A program made the translations under genes and the position numbers. From the NCBI GenBank assembly GCA_007644065.1, contig VJWN01000001.1, forward strand, positions 3,176,340 through 3,240,339: DNA of 64,000 nt, in the 5' to 3' direction. Source of the DNA: Margaritispora aquatica (Eukaryota; Ascomycota; Leotiomycetes; Helotiales; Discinellaceae). The notes under the pieces were generated by a model, which saw only the letters and a list, made by a program, of their open reading frames with translations, was not told the origin of the DNA and did not search any database. Shown here in pieces: positions 11,047 through 23,265 of this stretch (position 1 is the first letter of the stretch; every line of letters begins with the position of its first letter).

Positions 11047-11708
11047 ATGGAAAGAACAAAGCTTTCTACTTTAGAAATTGAGGTCGATCAATATGCTGTA
11101 CTGGGAGTGCCAGTGGATGCAGACCAGAGAACGATAGACAAGGCATACCACGCTCTTGGTATGTATTCGAGGTCAGGTTTAGATCGAACCTTGGTATACT
11201 AATGCCAGGACAGCGCTACAATTACATACTGACAAGAACTCGTCGCCCGATGCTAGTTTACGCTTTGCTGAAGTACAAGTACGACTATACTCTTTGCCTA
11301 CATTTCATAGCACTAACTATCGTTTAGGACGCGTATGAGATTCTGTCTTCTGACAAGTGGCGATCTGAATATGATAGACAAAGGAATATTCCGAGCAACC
11401 TGGGGGAGCATACTACAAGAACGACATCTCAAGGACAACACGCAACGCAATACAACAAGGCCTCGAAATTCACAAGACCAGCACCACCTACAAATGATGG
11501 ACTCGGTACATACAGATATGATGAGTTTGGTTGGCCAGCTGGTCAAAGTCACAACGCAGTTGATCATCCAGACAAATTGCGTGAGGCTGAGCGGTTATTG
11601 AGAAAGGCAGCACGTCAAAGGCTTTTAGATTCCAAGGACGAGAACATCAAGGAGTCGGGATACTTTGGTAGAGCAGACGGCGTCGAGGATGATTGCGAGT
11701 GGGATTAG
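11047..11708 (+). CDS. small J-domain (DnaJ-like) protein with HTD in place of HPD
   Basis: Exons 11047-11158, 11214-11278 and 11328-11708 join in phase to 185 codons plus TAG. Both introns are about 50 nt, and the second has a CTAAC branch site. Residues 14-80 form a J domain: DQYAVLGVPVDADQRTIDKAYHAL (helices I and II), LQLHTDKNSSPDA (the loop), FAEVQDAYEILSS (helix III) and WRSEYDRQR (helix IV). J proteins stimulate Hsp70 ATPase through a His-Pro-Asp tripeptide. Here it reads His-Thr-Asp, so Hsp70 activation may be weak or lost, as in the J-like proteins of mitochondrial import. The tail (residues 80-185) is polar, with a short helical, Arg-rich segment (LREAERLLRKAARQR). There is no signal peptide or membrane segment. 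Compartment and partner are unknown. Confidence 0.8.
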
Positions 11709-12838
11709 ACGGATGGGAGGAGCCTATAAAATCAATTTTGAACTTACTCATCCAGATGGCACAGACTAGATATGCATGCTGATTCATCGAGCTTGGTTGT
11801 GACGTGAATTCTCTATACACGATTGTGTGGTTCAAATCGGCTGATATTTTCTATATCCATCCGTAGAGGTTTTATACTTATCGAATACAACCTCGAGATG
11901 GTTGTACGAAAGATCTCAAGAGCAGAAGTTGCGAATCTTTCTTAAACCTGATAGATGATCTCCTCGGACAGATTTCGTCTACGCTACGAACTAGCAAGAA
12001 ACGTGATATCAAGTCTCGAAAGTGTTCGAAAGTCTCAACACTGTATATGTTTTGGATGATGGGAGAGAAGAGTTAATAGTAGAATTTCTTTAACCTGCAT
12101 GTCGAGTATGTTATACGAAGGTTAGCCAGACTAACTGAGCATGAGAATTCACATATCATAAATAGTGGTCGTCGGTGGCGTGTTTAGAAGTGAGGCTGTC
12201 TCTCAGTACTGCCCCTGAATTTGGCATTCCAAACCCGAGGTGCGGCTGGATGTGGTGGATTCCTGGTGGGTTGTGGTGGGTTGGAGGCTAAATTGGGAGC
12301 TGGGCGCATCCCGTCGTCAGCACAACGACACCACTGAACACCCTGGAATGGAATGCGAGGATGGGAGAAGAAGTCATGGGCAGGGCAACTTTCATTTCAT
12401 GACCCCTAAGGATCCGACTTCATTCCTTCAAAGTTGGCGCGCAGTTCTTCAATTCGAGCTTCAATTCTGCATCCCTCAATAATAAAGATTAATCCGTCAT
12501 CTTGCTACACTATCCCCCTCACCTCAAGAAAAAGCTTTACCTAATCCAAATTGACGCGCTAAAATACTACCGTATCTGAAAGAGAGAGCACCAAAGATAG
12601 GCACGATCGACAAGAAGGGACAACCACTTGACGAGAAAACTTATGAGAACATCGCACCGCGTTGGAAGAGCTTTTGGCCCCTGAGATATCCTTGGGCGCA
12701 ATCTGCCGTCTGCTATCGCGACTTCTCTTCCAAATTGGACATTGGGCAAACTATGTGGTAACCAACAGACTGTGAAGGGCGTTTGGAAAGGAAACAGCTT
12801 TTGGGTGTATTTTGGACTCCTTACGACGACACGAAATA
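11709..12838. other. intergenic region upstream of the Uds1-domain gene
   Basis: No gene supported. The last few hundred bases are rich in CT and CA stretches typical of fungal promoters and 5' leaders. A short plus-strand frame at 12240-12482 has no ATG at its start and looks like chance. Confidence 0.6.
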
Positions 12839-15800
12839 ATGAACGGAGCCCCGCCGGTGCGTAAGGCTGTGCCACCAAAATCAAGTCAGGACCTGGGATA
12901 CAGAGAATATGGGAGGCAGAACATGTATGGTAATGAAAATGCGGATCCGAGAAGTTATGGCTCCACGAACGGGCGAGCTGGAGGTCCCCAAGAAGCAAGC
13001 GGGCGAGTGGTGCTGGATGGCTATAGGAAAGATGTGAATAATGGATCTGAAGGCGAGAGACCAGTATATAATCCAGTGAGTATCAGGGTGTCCTCTGCGG
13101 ATGGCAATGTCCCCAAACCAGCAATCATTAACCACGAATAGCTCAATGTTGCGCGACCGCAGAGTTCGACATTGCTGAATATTAATGACTCGATACAAGT
13201 GCACCTCCTAGTGGAAACTGCCCTGGATGATAGCAAAGAGTTCGAGCTTCTATCCCAAGAAGAGGTTGATGAGTTGAAGAAGCAATGCCAGACTCTTTCC
13301 CAGCGAATTGCGCAAACACGGCAGAACCTAGCCATACAATCCAAATATCGCGATGCTGCTAGTTCCATGGCCAAACTATACTCCCCATCCGACAAGAAAA
13401 GAAGCATGGATAGTCAAGATAGCAAGAAGAACCGTCGAAGCCTCTTGGGACATGACCGTAATGGTAGCGATCAATTTCAAGAAGCCGAGCAAGAGCGTAT
13501 TGCAAGCGAAAAGAAGTGTGAAGACTTAGCAGCAGAGCTATGGAGTCTGGAGAAGCGACTCATGGTGCCTCAGAGTCGATTATTGAAGCATACCGCAGGT
13601 ATTCTCCAAATGACACATAAAGGTCCCAAGAAAACGACCCGAGGACAGGCGAACTCACAGCAAAATGGCATGCCAGGAAGTCCAGAGAGCATGTACACCT
13701 ATCCCCACTCCCGAATAAGCATAGAGCCAATCAACGAAGAATTATTCTTTGACGAACGAAGTCTTTATAAGCCTGCTGATCGCTTGGACGCCTTCGATGA
13801 TTTTGGAATTAGGGGCAGTTTTATCCCGACCGTCCAGGGAAAAGAGCAAATGCAATTGATAGCTCTGACTGAACAGAAACTGGAGAGCTTGAACAACCAA
13901 CTGAGGGAGTTCATTATCAAAGCCAATCCACAACGCAATGCTAGCTTCGGTAAACCCCTTTTGAGTTCGTCGGAGATTTCAGGCACGACGACAAAGCCTG
14001 GAGATACCCTACAAAGTCATCTCGAGTATCTTGAGCGTGGTTTGGACGTTGTTACTCAGGACCATACCCAGACTTTGGATCGGCATAGGGAAGCCTTGCA
14101 GATGCAACAAGAGATTCTCAATAATCAGCAAGAATCATTCCGTATCGAGCACGAATCAATGGAAAGGGAACAAGAATCTATGCGAATGAATCATGAACTG
14201 ATGATGCGGGAACGAAACTCTACTAAATCTGAGGAGGACCCTAAAAGTCAGCAAGAGATGATGGCATTGCAAGATAATTTATCCAAAAGTCAAAAGGAGA
14301 TAACTCGGCTGCAGGACGAGGTATCAAGTGGCCAACGGGAGATTTCTCAGCTGCAAGAGGAGGCCTCAAAAAGCCAGGAAGAATCTGAAGCAGCCATGGA
14401 AGAAACACTTCAGGACCTTAACCAGGATCTCAGAGACATTTTACTGCGATACGATGCAAACAGGCCAGAGCCACCACAGGCGACAGGCGCAGGCTTGAAC
14501 GATCAATTGGCTTACTTCCAGGACAGTGTCAGTGCTATCCGGACAGAGCTAGAAAGGGCCTCCAGCACTGCGATTAAGAGCACTGGAACCCAAGACAACC
14601 TTGAGCAAATGGAAACAGTCATCATGGGGCTTTGGGAAATCATTCGCTCTGGAGAGGAAGAGGAACGCCAAAGAAGACTTGAACGGAGAAAAACGAGAAC
14701 TGCACAGAATCTGCCCGCTGACGAAGATGACATGTCAGGCGATGAAGATCACAATCCCAATGAAACATTCTCACTTCAGGGCTTCTCTACCAAGGTCCAG
14801 TGGCTTTACACTCAAGCGACTCGATTGAAAGATCAAAAGAAGGTTTTGAAACGACAAATCAAACAACAGCGAGAACTAAACAGCAAATCCGATGCTACTA
14901 AAGATGCCGATATTTTCCAAAGGCAGGAGGAGCTGGAAAGGACGAGAACTCTCCTTGCAAGAACCGAAATGGATGCTGATGAGGTGCGGAAACAGCTCAG
15001 CCTAGTCATGGAAAGGCTAGATGAAGTCAGACAGCAAGAAGGGTTGCGTGAACAGTCTCGCGCCAGCGATGAATCGGGAGCTATTCGGGCTGCTCAAGCA
15101 GAGATTGAGGAACGAGACACACGAATCGCTGCACTTGAGGAAGAGCTTCAGGATTTGAAGGATGACCATTCTATCTCGAATGCAGAAATCGAGAGCAAGA
15201 AAGCTGATACAGAAACCAAGATTGCCACGTTAACACAAGATCTAGCAGCAGCCGTTGCTGCCCAAGCAGTGTCACAAGGAAGCATAGATCAGAAAGAGAA
15301 GGCTGCTATTGCCATGGAAAAGGAGCTCGATGAGATGAACATGGAGATTGCACGCCTTCAAACTGAAGTCACAATCGCCCGGGCTGAACTCGACGGTGCA
15401 TATGGCTCACGGGCACAGAGAGCTGCCGAAGTGTCTTCGAATCCTGCCATCCAGAAAGAGATTGACGATCTTACCATAAAGAATATGACACTATCTGCAG
15501 AACTTGCGAACCTCAGAGAGCAGCCCAGGGGTACTTCGGACTCAGATGGCAAGATGCAAACGCTCAAACGCGAGCTTGCAGAGACGATTGAGGAATACGA
15601 ACAGATGACCAAAGCGAGCATCGAATGGGAGAAGGAGCGAGAGATGCTCGAGGGCACCATTGATAAGTTACGAGACGAGCGGGAGGGCCTTGAGGCTCAA
15701 TTGAGTGATGAAAAGGTCCGATGGCTGGGCATGCGAAGCCCTGGCCTTGACGGCCCTGCTCCAGCAACTACCTCGACAACAGTGCTGAAGAATGAGTTCA

Positions 15801-16000
15801 AGAAAATGATGCGAGACACGAGGGCAGAGAATGCGAAGATCCTGAGGGTATGTCTAGATTTCTTTTTGGGCCAGTTGCGCAATACTAATGGTGAATAGGC
15901 TGAACAAAGCGAAAGACGCCGCCTCGAAGACGAGCTCCGCAACCTCAAGAAATCCCTGGGACCGGGCAAATCTACGCTGAGTCAAAGTATAGGCATATGA
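12839..16000 (+). CDS. Uds1-domain (up-regulated during septation) coiled-coil protein
   Basis: Exons 12839-13075, 13142-15847 and 15899-16000 join in phase to 1014 codons plus TGA. The first intron is 66 nt (GTGAGT...AATAG with a TTAAC branch). It is a multiple of three and contains an in-frame TAG, so retaining it would truncate the protein after about 100 residues. A disordered N-terminus (MNGAPPVRKAVPPKS) leads into the Uds1 domain, about residues 90-230: VHLLVETALDDSKEFELLS, EEVDELKKQCQTLSQRI, KYRDAASSMAKLYS. Most of the rest is long coiled coil (QEEASKSQEESEAAMEETLQ and similar heptads) to the C-terminus. The family is named for a fission-yeast gene induced at septation. A role at septa or the cytoskeleton is family-based inference. 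The coding density and the phase of all junctions make the gene secure. Confidence 0.88.
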
Positions 16001-16218
16001 TCCCGATCTTGCCCCCGCCTCGATATAAAAAGACATGTATGATTACGAATGGATCAAGGGGTGGATGACTGTTTATTGGATGACGGTTTATTGGATGACG
16101 AAAACTCCGATTGATGTTAGTTTAAGAGGCGAGTGAATCGCTTTATTTGGCATGTGGGTCTGGATACGACACTTTGTCTTTTTGTCTTTTAGCCGTTGGA
16201 TTGAGCTGGTTTTGTGTA

Positions 16219-16236
16219 GTGTGTGTGTGTGTGTGT
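16219..16236. repeat. (GT)n microsatellite
   Basis: About nine GT dinucleotides in a row, followed by GGATG-type tetranucleotide stutters to 16270. Confidence 0.9.
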
Positions 16237-16434
16237 TGGTATAGAAAAAGATGGATGGATGGACAGATGGACTGACTGGCTTTGGGTGAATGATTGATTG
16301 ATTGTAGAGAAGAGAAAGCATTTTCAAGTGGCATTGATTGGAGTAATTGTATTATCTAAATAGAGGGGGTTCTTGTTGAGAGAGGGGTTGAACTGGCGCT
16401 TTAGGAAAGAAAGGTGGAATAGAAGTTATGAGAG

Positions 16435-16457
16435 CGAGAGAGAGAGAGAGAGAGAGG
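16435..16457. repeat. (GA)n microsatellite
   Basis: About eleven GA dinucleotides with one CG interruption near the left end. Confidence 0.9.
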
Positions 16458-16728
16458 AATAAGAAGATATTCCCGATTTGCTACACTTCGTTCTTGAGGA
16501 CCTTTGATTCAACCGGGTCGGTCTCAGATACGCATGTGAGTGCGAGAGTGCGAGAGACGCAGTAGAATGCCAAACCTTACAAAGAGACTGACTGACGGAA
16601 TGTTCTTTTACGAGATCACATCTTACCACGACCGACCTACCACAACCTGCCACCTATCGACTTGTTTCCTTCCCCACCCAACGCAAAATATAGGTGCATC
16701 CTCTTCTCTTTCCCACTCACCCATCCAT

Positions 16729-16798
16729 AGAAGAAGAAGAAGAAGAAGAAGAAGAAGAAGAAGAAGAAGAAGAAGAAGAAGAAGAAGAAGAAGAAGAG
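16729..16798. repeat. (AAG)n trinucleotide tract, ~70 bp
   Basis: An essentially perfect AAG repeat of about 23 units, a homopurine strand able to form triplex (H-DNA). A frame through it reads as poly-Arg but is not part of a supported gene. Confidence 0.95.
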
Positions 16799-17252
16799 GT
16801 AGAAGTACAAGGCAAAGCGCTATATTTTCAAACCTCGCTGCTTCCGTGACCTAATCACTCTGTGCTACCCTATCCTACATAAATACACGAACAGGCTGCC
16901 TAGGACGACGCTTGTGAAGTCAGATCCTGCTTTCATCCTCAAAGTCGTATTTGCCCCTGATGGGATATCTGGTATCTCATCTCAATTCCATCCTCTGATC
17001 CCTCCTCTCTCTCGCTCCCCTTTCCCTTCTCCCCCATCATGCTGCAACGATAAAAGAAAACTATGCTTTCGCCCACAAAACGCAAGCTCGCTCGCTTGCT
17101 GTCACGCACTAGTATCACATGTTTAAAAGTATGCATTCTGCATAGTCTCCCATCCCTAGATAGTGCTCACCAAACGCCGCCATGAGTGGTGATTTGTCTT
17201 CACCTTTTGTCCTTTTATTTTTGATCAAACAAAACACTGTTTCCCTCCCCAA

Positions 17253-19701
17253 TCAAGCGGCCAAACCTCCCTCTGGTGTTGGTGGTGTGGTTCCAGGCGT
17301 GCTGTCCGGCTTGCTGCCTGGAATATCACCCAAAGGGTTCATACCAACAGGGACTTTAATTTGAGTTTTAGGCATGATCATTCTTCCTTCAAGCTTCTCG
17401 CCCTTGACTACCTTGAACGCCTCTTCCTTGTTGAGGGTCTCGTAATCGATGAGTGCCTTGGCTAGAAGTACGAGTTCTTTTTGCTTCTCGGTAAGGAGGG
17501 CAGTGACACGTACTCGACTCTCTTCAATGAGTCGACGGACTTCGAATTCGATAAGTTCTCGAGTTCCAGCAGACAGGTTGTCGTAGTTGGCCGAAAGGTC
17601 CACATTGCCCAGTTTGTCTGACATGCCAAACCTAGTAACCATAGCGTATGCAATATTCGTAGCTTGAGAAAGATCCTAATGTCATTGGTTAGCTTAATCT
17701 AGTCAATTCTAATGAAAGGTGCCTTACGCTTGAGACGCCACTGGTCACCTTGTTGGACCCAAAGATGAGCTGCTCGGCGACTTTTCCTCCCAGGCAAACA
17801 TCAATGCTAGCTTCATATTCATCCATTCCCTTGGAATATTTGTCCATTTCTGGCAAGTGGAAAGTGATACCAAGAGCTGCTCCACGTGGGAGGATTGTGA
17901 CCTTGTGCAACGGGTTGGTGCCGGCGGTGAACATCAGGACGAGAGCATGGCCAGCTTCGTGATATGCAGTCTTCTCTTTCTCTGGCTCGGTGATGAACAT
18001 ACTCTTGCGTTCGGCGCCAATCATCACCTTGTCCTTAGCCCACTCAAAGTCAAGCATAGATACAGCCTTCGCCTTAGCTCTGCTGGCATGAACAGCAGCT
18101 TGGTTGATGATATTTTCAAGCTCTGCACCAGATACTCCTGGGGTTCCAGCAGCAATGGATTCGACGCTAACATCAGCAGCAGCAATAATCTTTTTCATAT
18201 GATGCTTCAAGATAGCAATTCTTCCACGCACGTCAGGCAGTCCAACAACTATATTGCGATCGAATCGACCTGGTCGGGTAAGAGCGCTATCAAGAGATTC
18301 CGGGAAATTCGTAGCAGCAATAATAATGACGCCGCTGCTTTGATCGAAGCCATCAAGTTCGGTGAGCAGTTGGTTGAGAGTTTGCTTAGCATAAGCTGCG
18401 TCTCTTGCGTTTCTCTTACCTCCAATGGCATCCAATTCATCGATGAAAACAATGGCGGGAGACTTCGACTTGGCGGCAGCAAAGAGTTCGCGCACTCTCT
18501 TAGCTCCAACACCGACATAGATTTCATCGAACTCGCTTCCAGACATGAAGAAGAATGGCACACCGGCCTCACCTGCTACAGCACGAGCAAGAAGTGTTTT
18601 TCCAGTACCAGGTGGGCCAACAAGTAGGACACCTTTGGGGAGCTTTCCACCGAGGGTTGAAAACTTGTCAGGATTTTTCAGGAAATCGACCAACTCTTGA
18701 AGCTCGTCTTTTGCCTCGTCACAGCCATGTACATCGGAGAAACGAACGCTCTGGTGCTCAGGTTTAGCCTCGTTGTCCGTCTTGCCTGGTAATTTCTTGA
18801 CCGATTGGAGACCTTCAACCAAGAGACTGACAACCATGAAACCCAAATAGGTAACCAATCCGAATTTGAGAAGCATTTTGACCCACTTGAAAATGGTGCT
18901 GCCGATAGTTTCTTCGACAACAACATAAATAGGAGTATCCTTTGCGCCGTTTCCAGAAGTCTTGATGTTTTGCGCAGCAACATTGCCGCCACGAAGCGAT
19001 GCGGCAACTGCTTGCCCAGCAGCTTGGTGAGCTTGTTGTTGGCTGAAATTCGAGTTTTGACCTGGAAGCATGCTATTGTTGTTACCTTCGGATGCGCTTA
19101 AAGCGCCCAAAGCTCTATGATAAAGCGCCTCGCATGCATTGTTTGAGGCAAACATATTGGACTGGTATCTTTCAACAATAATGGCAGGCATATTAGCTTT
19201 CATCAAAGCCTGATAGAATGTCAATTGGGTTGTAGCGCTTCCGGTATTCCTGTTAGCTTGTTCTTCGAGAAGCCCGAGAGTGTTTCTAGTGCCGCTGCTG
19301 AAAAGTGTCCGCCTTTGCTCTAAAATCGCTCCCATAATCGGCGTGGTCGGTCCATTCCGAACCTTGGAACCAGTAGATAGCTGTCTTCTCTGAGTGTGTG
19401 CCAATGGTCTTTGTGCTGTTTGAGGCGCGAAATATAAAGTACGGAATGCCTTGGATGCGAATGGTTGAGGGGCTTGTCGCTGGCATTGAGTCTGGTTATG
19501 CATTAGCATTAGCAACCCCCATGTCTAACATCTTGACCTTACACTTGAACTATCAGGACTCGATCGATCCGATCGAGATATTGAACTGTACTGCCTCCTG
19601 ACCACCTCAACATGCGACGCACGCTGTACCCGTTGCCCCACGATTCTCATAGACGCAGCCATTCCTCTAGACGCCACTCCCTGTCTCGTCGCGGAAGCCA
19701 T
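17253..19701 (-). CDS. YME1: mitochondrial i-AAA protease (Yme1/IAP-1, FtsH-type ATP-dependent zinc metalloprotease)
   Basis: Exons 19701-19543, 19491-17728 and 17675-17253 join in phase to 781 codons plus TGA. The first, 53-codon exon encodes an Arg- and Ser-rich presequence ([19 protein letters not shown]...VVRRQYSS) typical of mitochondrial import. Residues ~258-281 form one membrane span ([18 protein letters not shown]). The AAA module has Walker A GPPGTGKT (345-352), the pore loop YVGVGAKR, Walker [11 protein letters not shown] and the second region of homology [20 protein letters not shown]. The protease has the zinc motif HEAGH (564-568) with a downstream Asp-rich helix. It forms a hexamer in the inner membrane facing the intermembrane space and degrades unassembled or damaged membrane proteins. 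The tail ends in a Pro/Thr-rich segment after [16 protein letters not shown]. The intact motifs and normal length indicate a functional gene. Confidence 0.95.
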
Positions 19702-21433
19702 AGCCTACAATTTATCAGCAGCGCACATTCTTGCTTGGGAGAATACGAATTGCGATCGAACACTCACAGGCAACACAGAAGAAGAGTTGAGAGCCATATT
19801 GGATGTTGCGGTCAATCTCCCGTACCTGTCCTTCCTCCACAACCACCAGCCCAGATGATTTCGCAGATGCCGAGTGTCCTAGGATATCTAATATTAGGGG
19901 ATGGATGTAATGAATGTGAACAAAAGAGACCTCTTCAGGTGGCAATGGAAGCCGGCGTACGAAGTATGTTTGATGCCAGACGCCGCAGGCAATATCGGAT
20001 GATGCGTCGATGTCAAGGTCTCTCTACTTCCATCCTGACAAATGGAAAGTGTCGAAGTCGGAGTCGGAGTCGGCTTAAACTCGGATGCACTAAACCCCTT
20101 TTGAAGTTTTTCTTGAAGTGCAGAGAGCGACCGCATATCGGCGATAACGGACAATCGTGACCAGATCCGGGTCCGGATCGGTACGCTTCGCTTGTTCCTG
20201 GTACACCAAACATTTCATAGGAAGGCTAAAAGCACTACCTTACTAATGAACCCGTCAAAGACTCGTCTTGGGGCCAAATCCTTTGTTACTTCTTGGGTCA
20301 ATCAATGATGTCAATATAAGGTTAGAATCTAGACGCCGGGTCTAGGCTACCTAGAACAGGATCGAAATATGGACAACCAACCGTGTGCTGTGGCTAAGTC
20401 ACGTGCGGGGTATTGTATGCGAGTTCTCGCCAAAGCCCACAACATGAAATGGAAGCCAAAAGTCACCACTACACAGCCGATCAAAGACTCATGATTTTTT
20501 AAATGTTCTGAATTTAGCTTGTGCTTTTGTCCTACAGATACATGTTTTCCCAAGTAAATAAAAATAAACAATAAATCCCTCCCGTCTTCTTTGCTTCTCT
20601 CCCCTTCTGTTCTGTCGTCTTCAAAATGTTGTTACATGGTGTTCACCCACAACCCCCTCTGCGCCGCCCGCCCATCCAAACATCCAAACATCCCTCATTC
20701 AACATCCTGGAATATCAACCACCCCCTAGAACACCCACCCAATGCTGCGCAGTCCGCAATACAATAAACAATCCAAGACTCGTCTTCTCATAACCCCATG
20801 AATAAGAAAGAACAATCTCATCAAGCATTGCCTGCTCTAAAGCACCCCATTACATAACAATACTCAAGAGATGTTTGTGACGAAATGAAAACGGTAATGA
20901 AAAGCGATACTGATTAAATGAGAATCCTGACGATAAATGAAATGTTGCCCTGCCCGATGAGTGTGCCGCGCGCGCGAAATGTATGTTGAAGGTAAATCAA
21001 AAAGCCGCCCATGGTGCCCCGTGAGGGTAACTGGCTCTGAAAACTAGATACTAAGATGGTGATAACGGAATAAGGAGGGGGTGCTGTGTGTGTCGTCGTC
21101 GATTCGTGGCTGTGTACGTGTAGGGTATTTTGTATGTGAAGGAGAAGTAGGAGATGTGTATGCGATCGTGACTTGTCGTGAAGGATGATTACAGCGAAAT
21201 AGGCGCGAGATGGAGGAATTTTGGTCTGTCGAGATGCTTCCGACGGGATAAAGATATGGTTGATGATAGTAGAAAGATGTGGTACTGTGAATCCCGTCGT
21301 CTCTCTGGGGTATAAGCCGGTAGTTTGTAGGATACAGATGCGGGTGACGCCAACAAAGGAAAGCCTGGCCGTCGAATCGACGAACGTATTTGCAATAACT
21401 TTTTCGGGCAATTAAGGTATAATATCTCTCTCG
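19702..21433. other. promoter of the i-AAA protease plus 3' region of the C2H2 factor
   Basis: No gene supported. A minus-strand open frame at 20914-21411 lies directly downstream of the zinc-finger stop codon, begins at TTG and contains His/Thr/Ser runs. It is most likely 3' untranslated sequence. Confidence 0.55.

Positions 21434-23265
<1,832 letters not shown>

Larger units (their letters stand above)
16001..17252. other. convergent intergenic region rich in microsatellites
   Basis: This is the 3'-to-3' gap between the Uds1-domain gene and the i-AAA protease. It carries GT, GA and AAG simple repeats and pyrimidine-rich stretches. The open frames across it owe their length to repeats. I see no gene. 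Confidence 0.7.

Noticed and set aside
16540..16854. Frame encoding a poly-Arg run
   Set aside because: The Arg run is only the AAG microsatellite; no ATG context, homology or splice structure supports a gene.
17857..18627. 256-codon plus-strand open frame
   Set aside because: It lies entirely antisense to the conserved AAA/protease exon of YME1, and its Ser-rich composition is the mirror of that coding strand.
20914..21411. 165-codon minus-strand frame downstream of the C2H2 factor
   Set aside because: It begins at TTG, is low in complexity and lies where the 3' untranslated region is expected.
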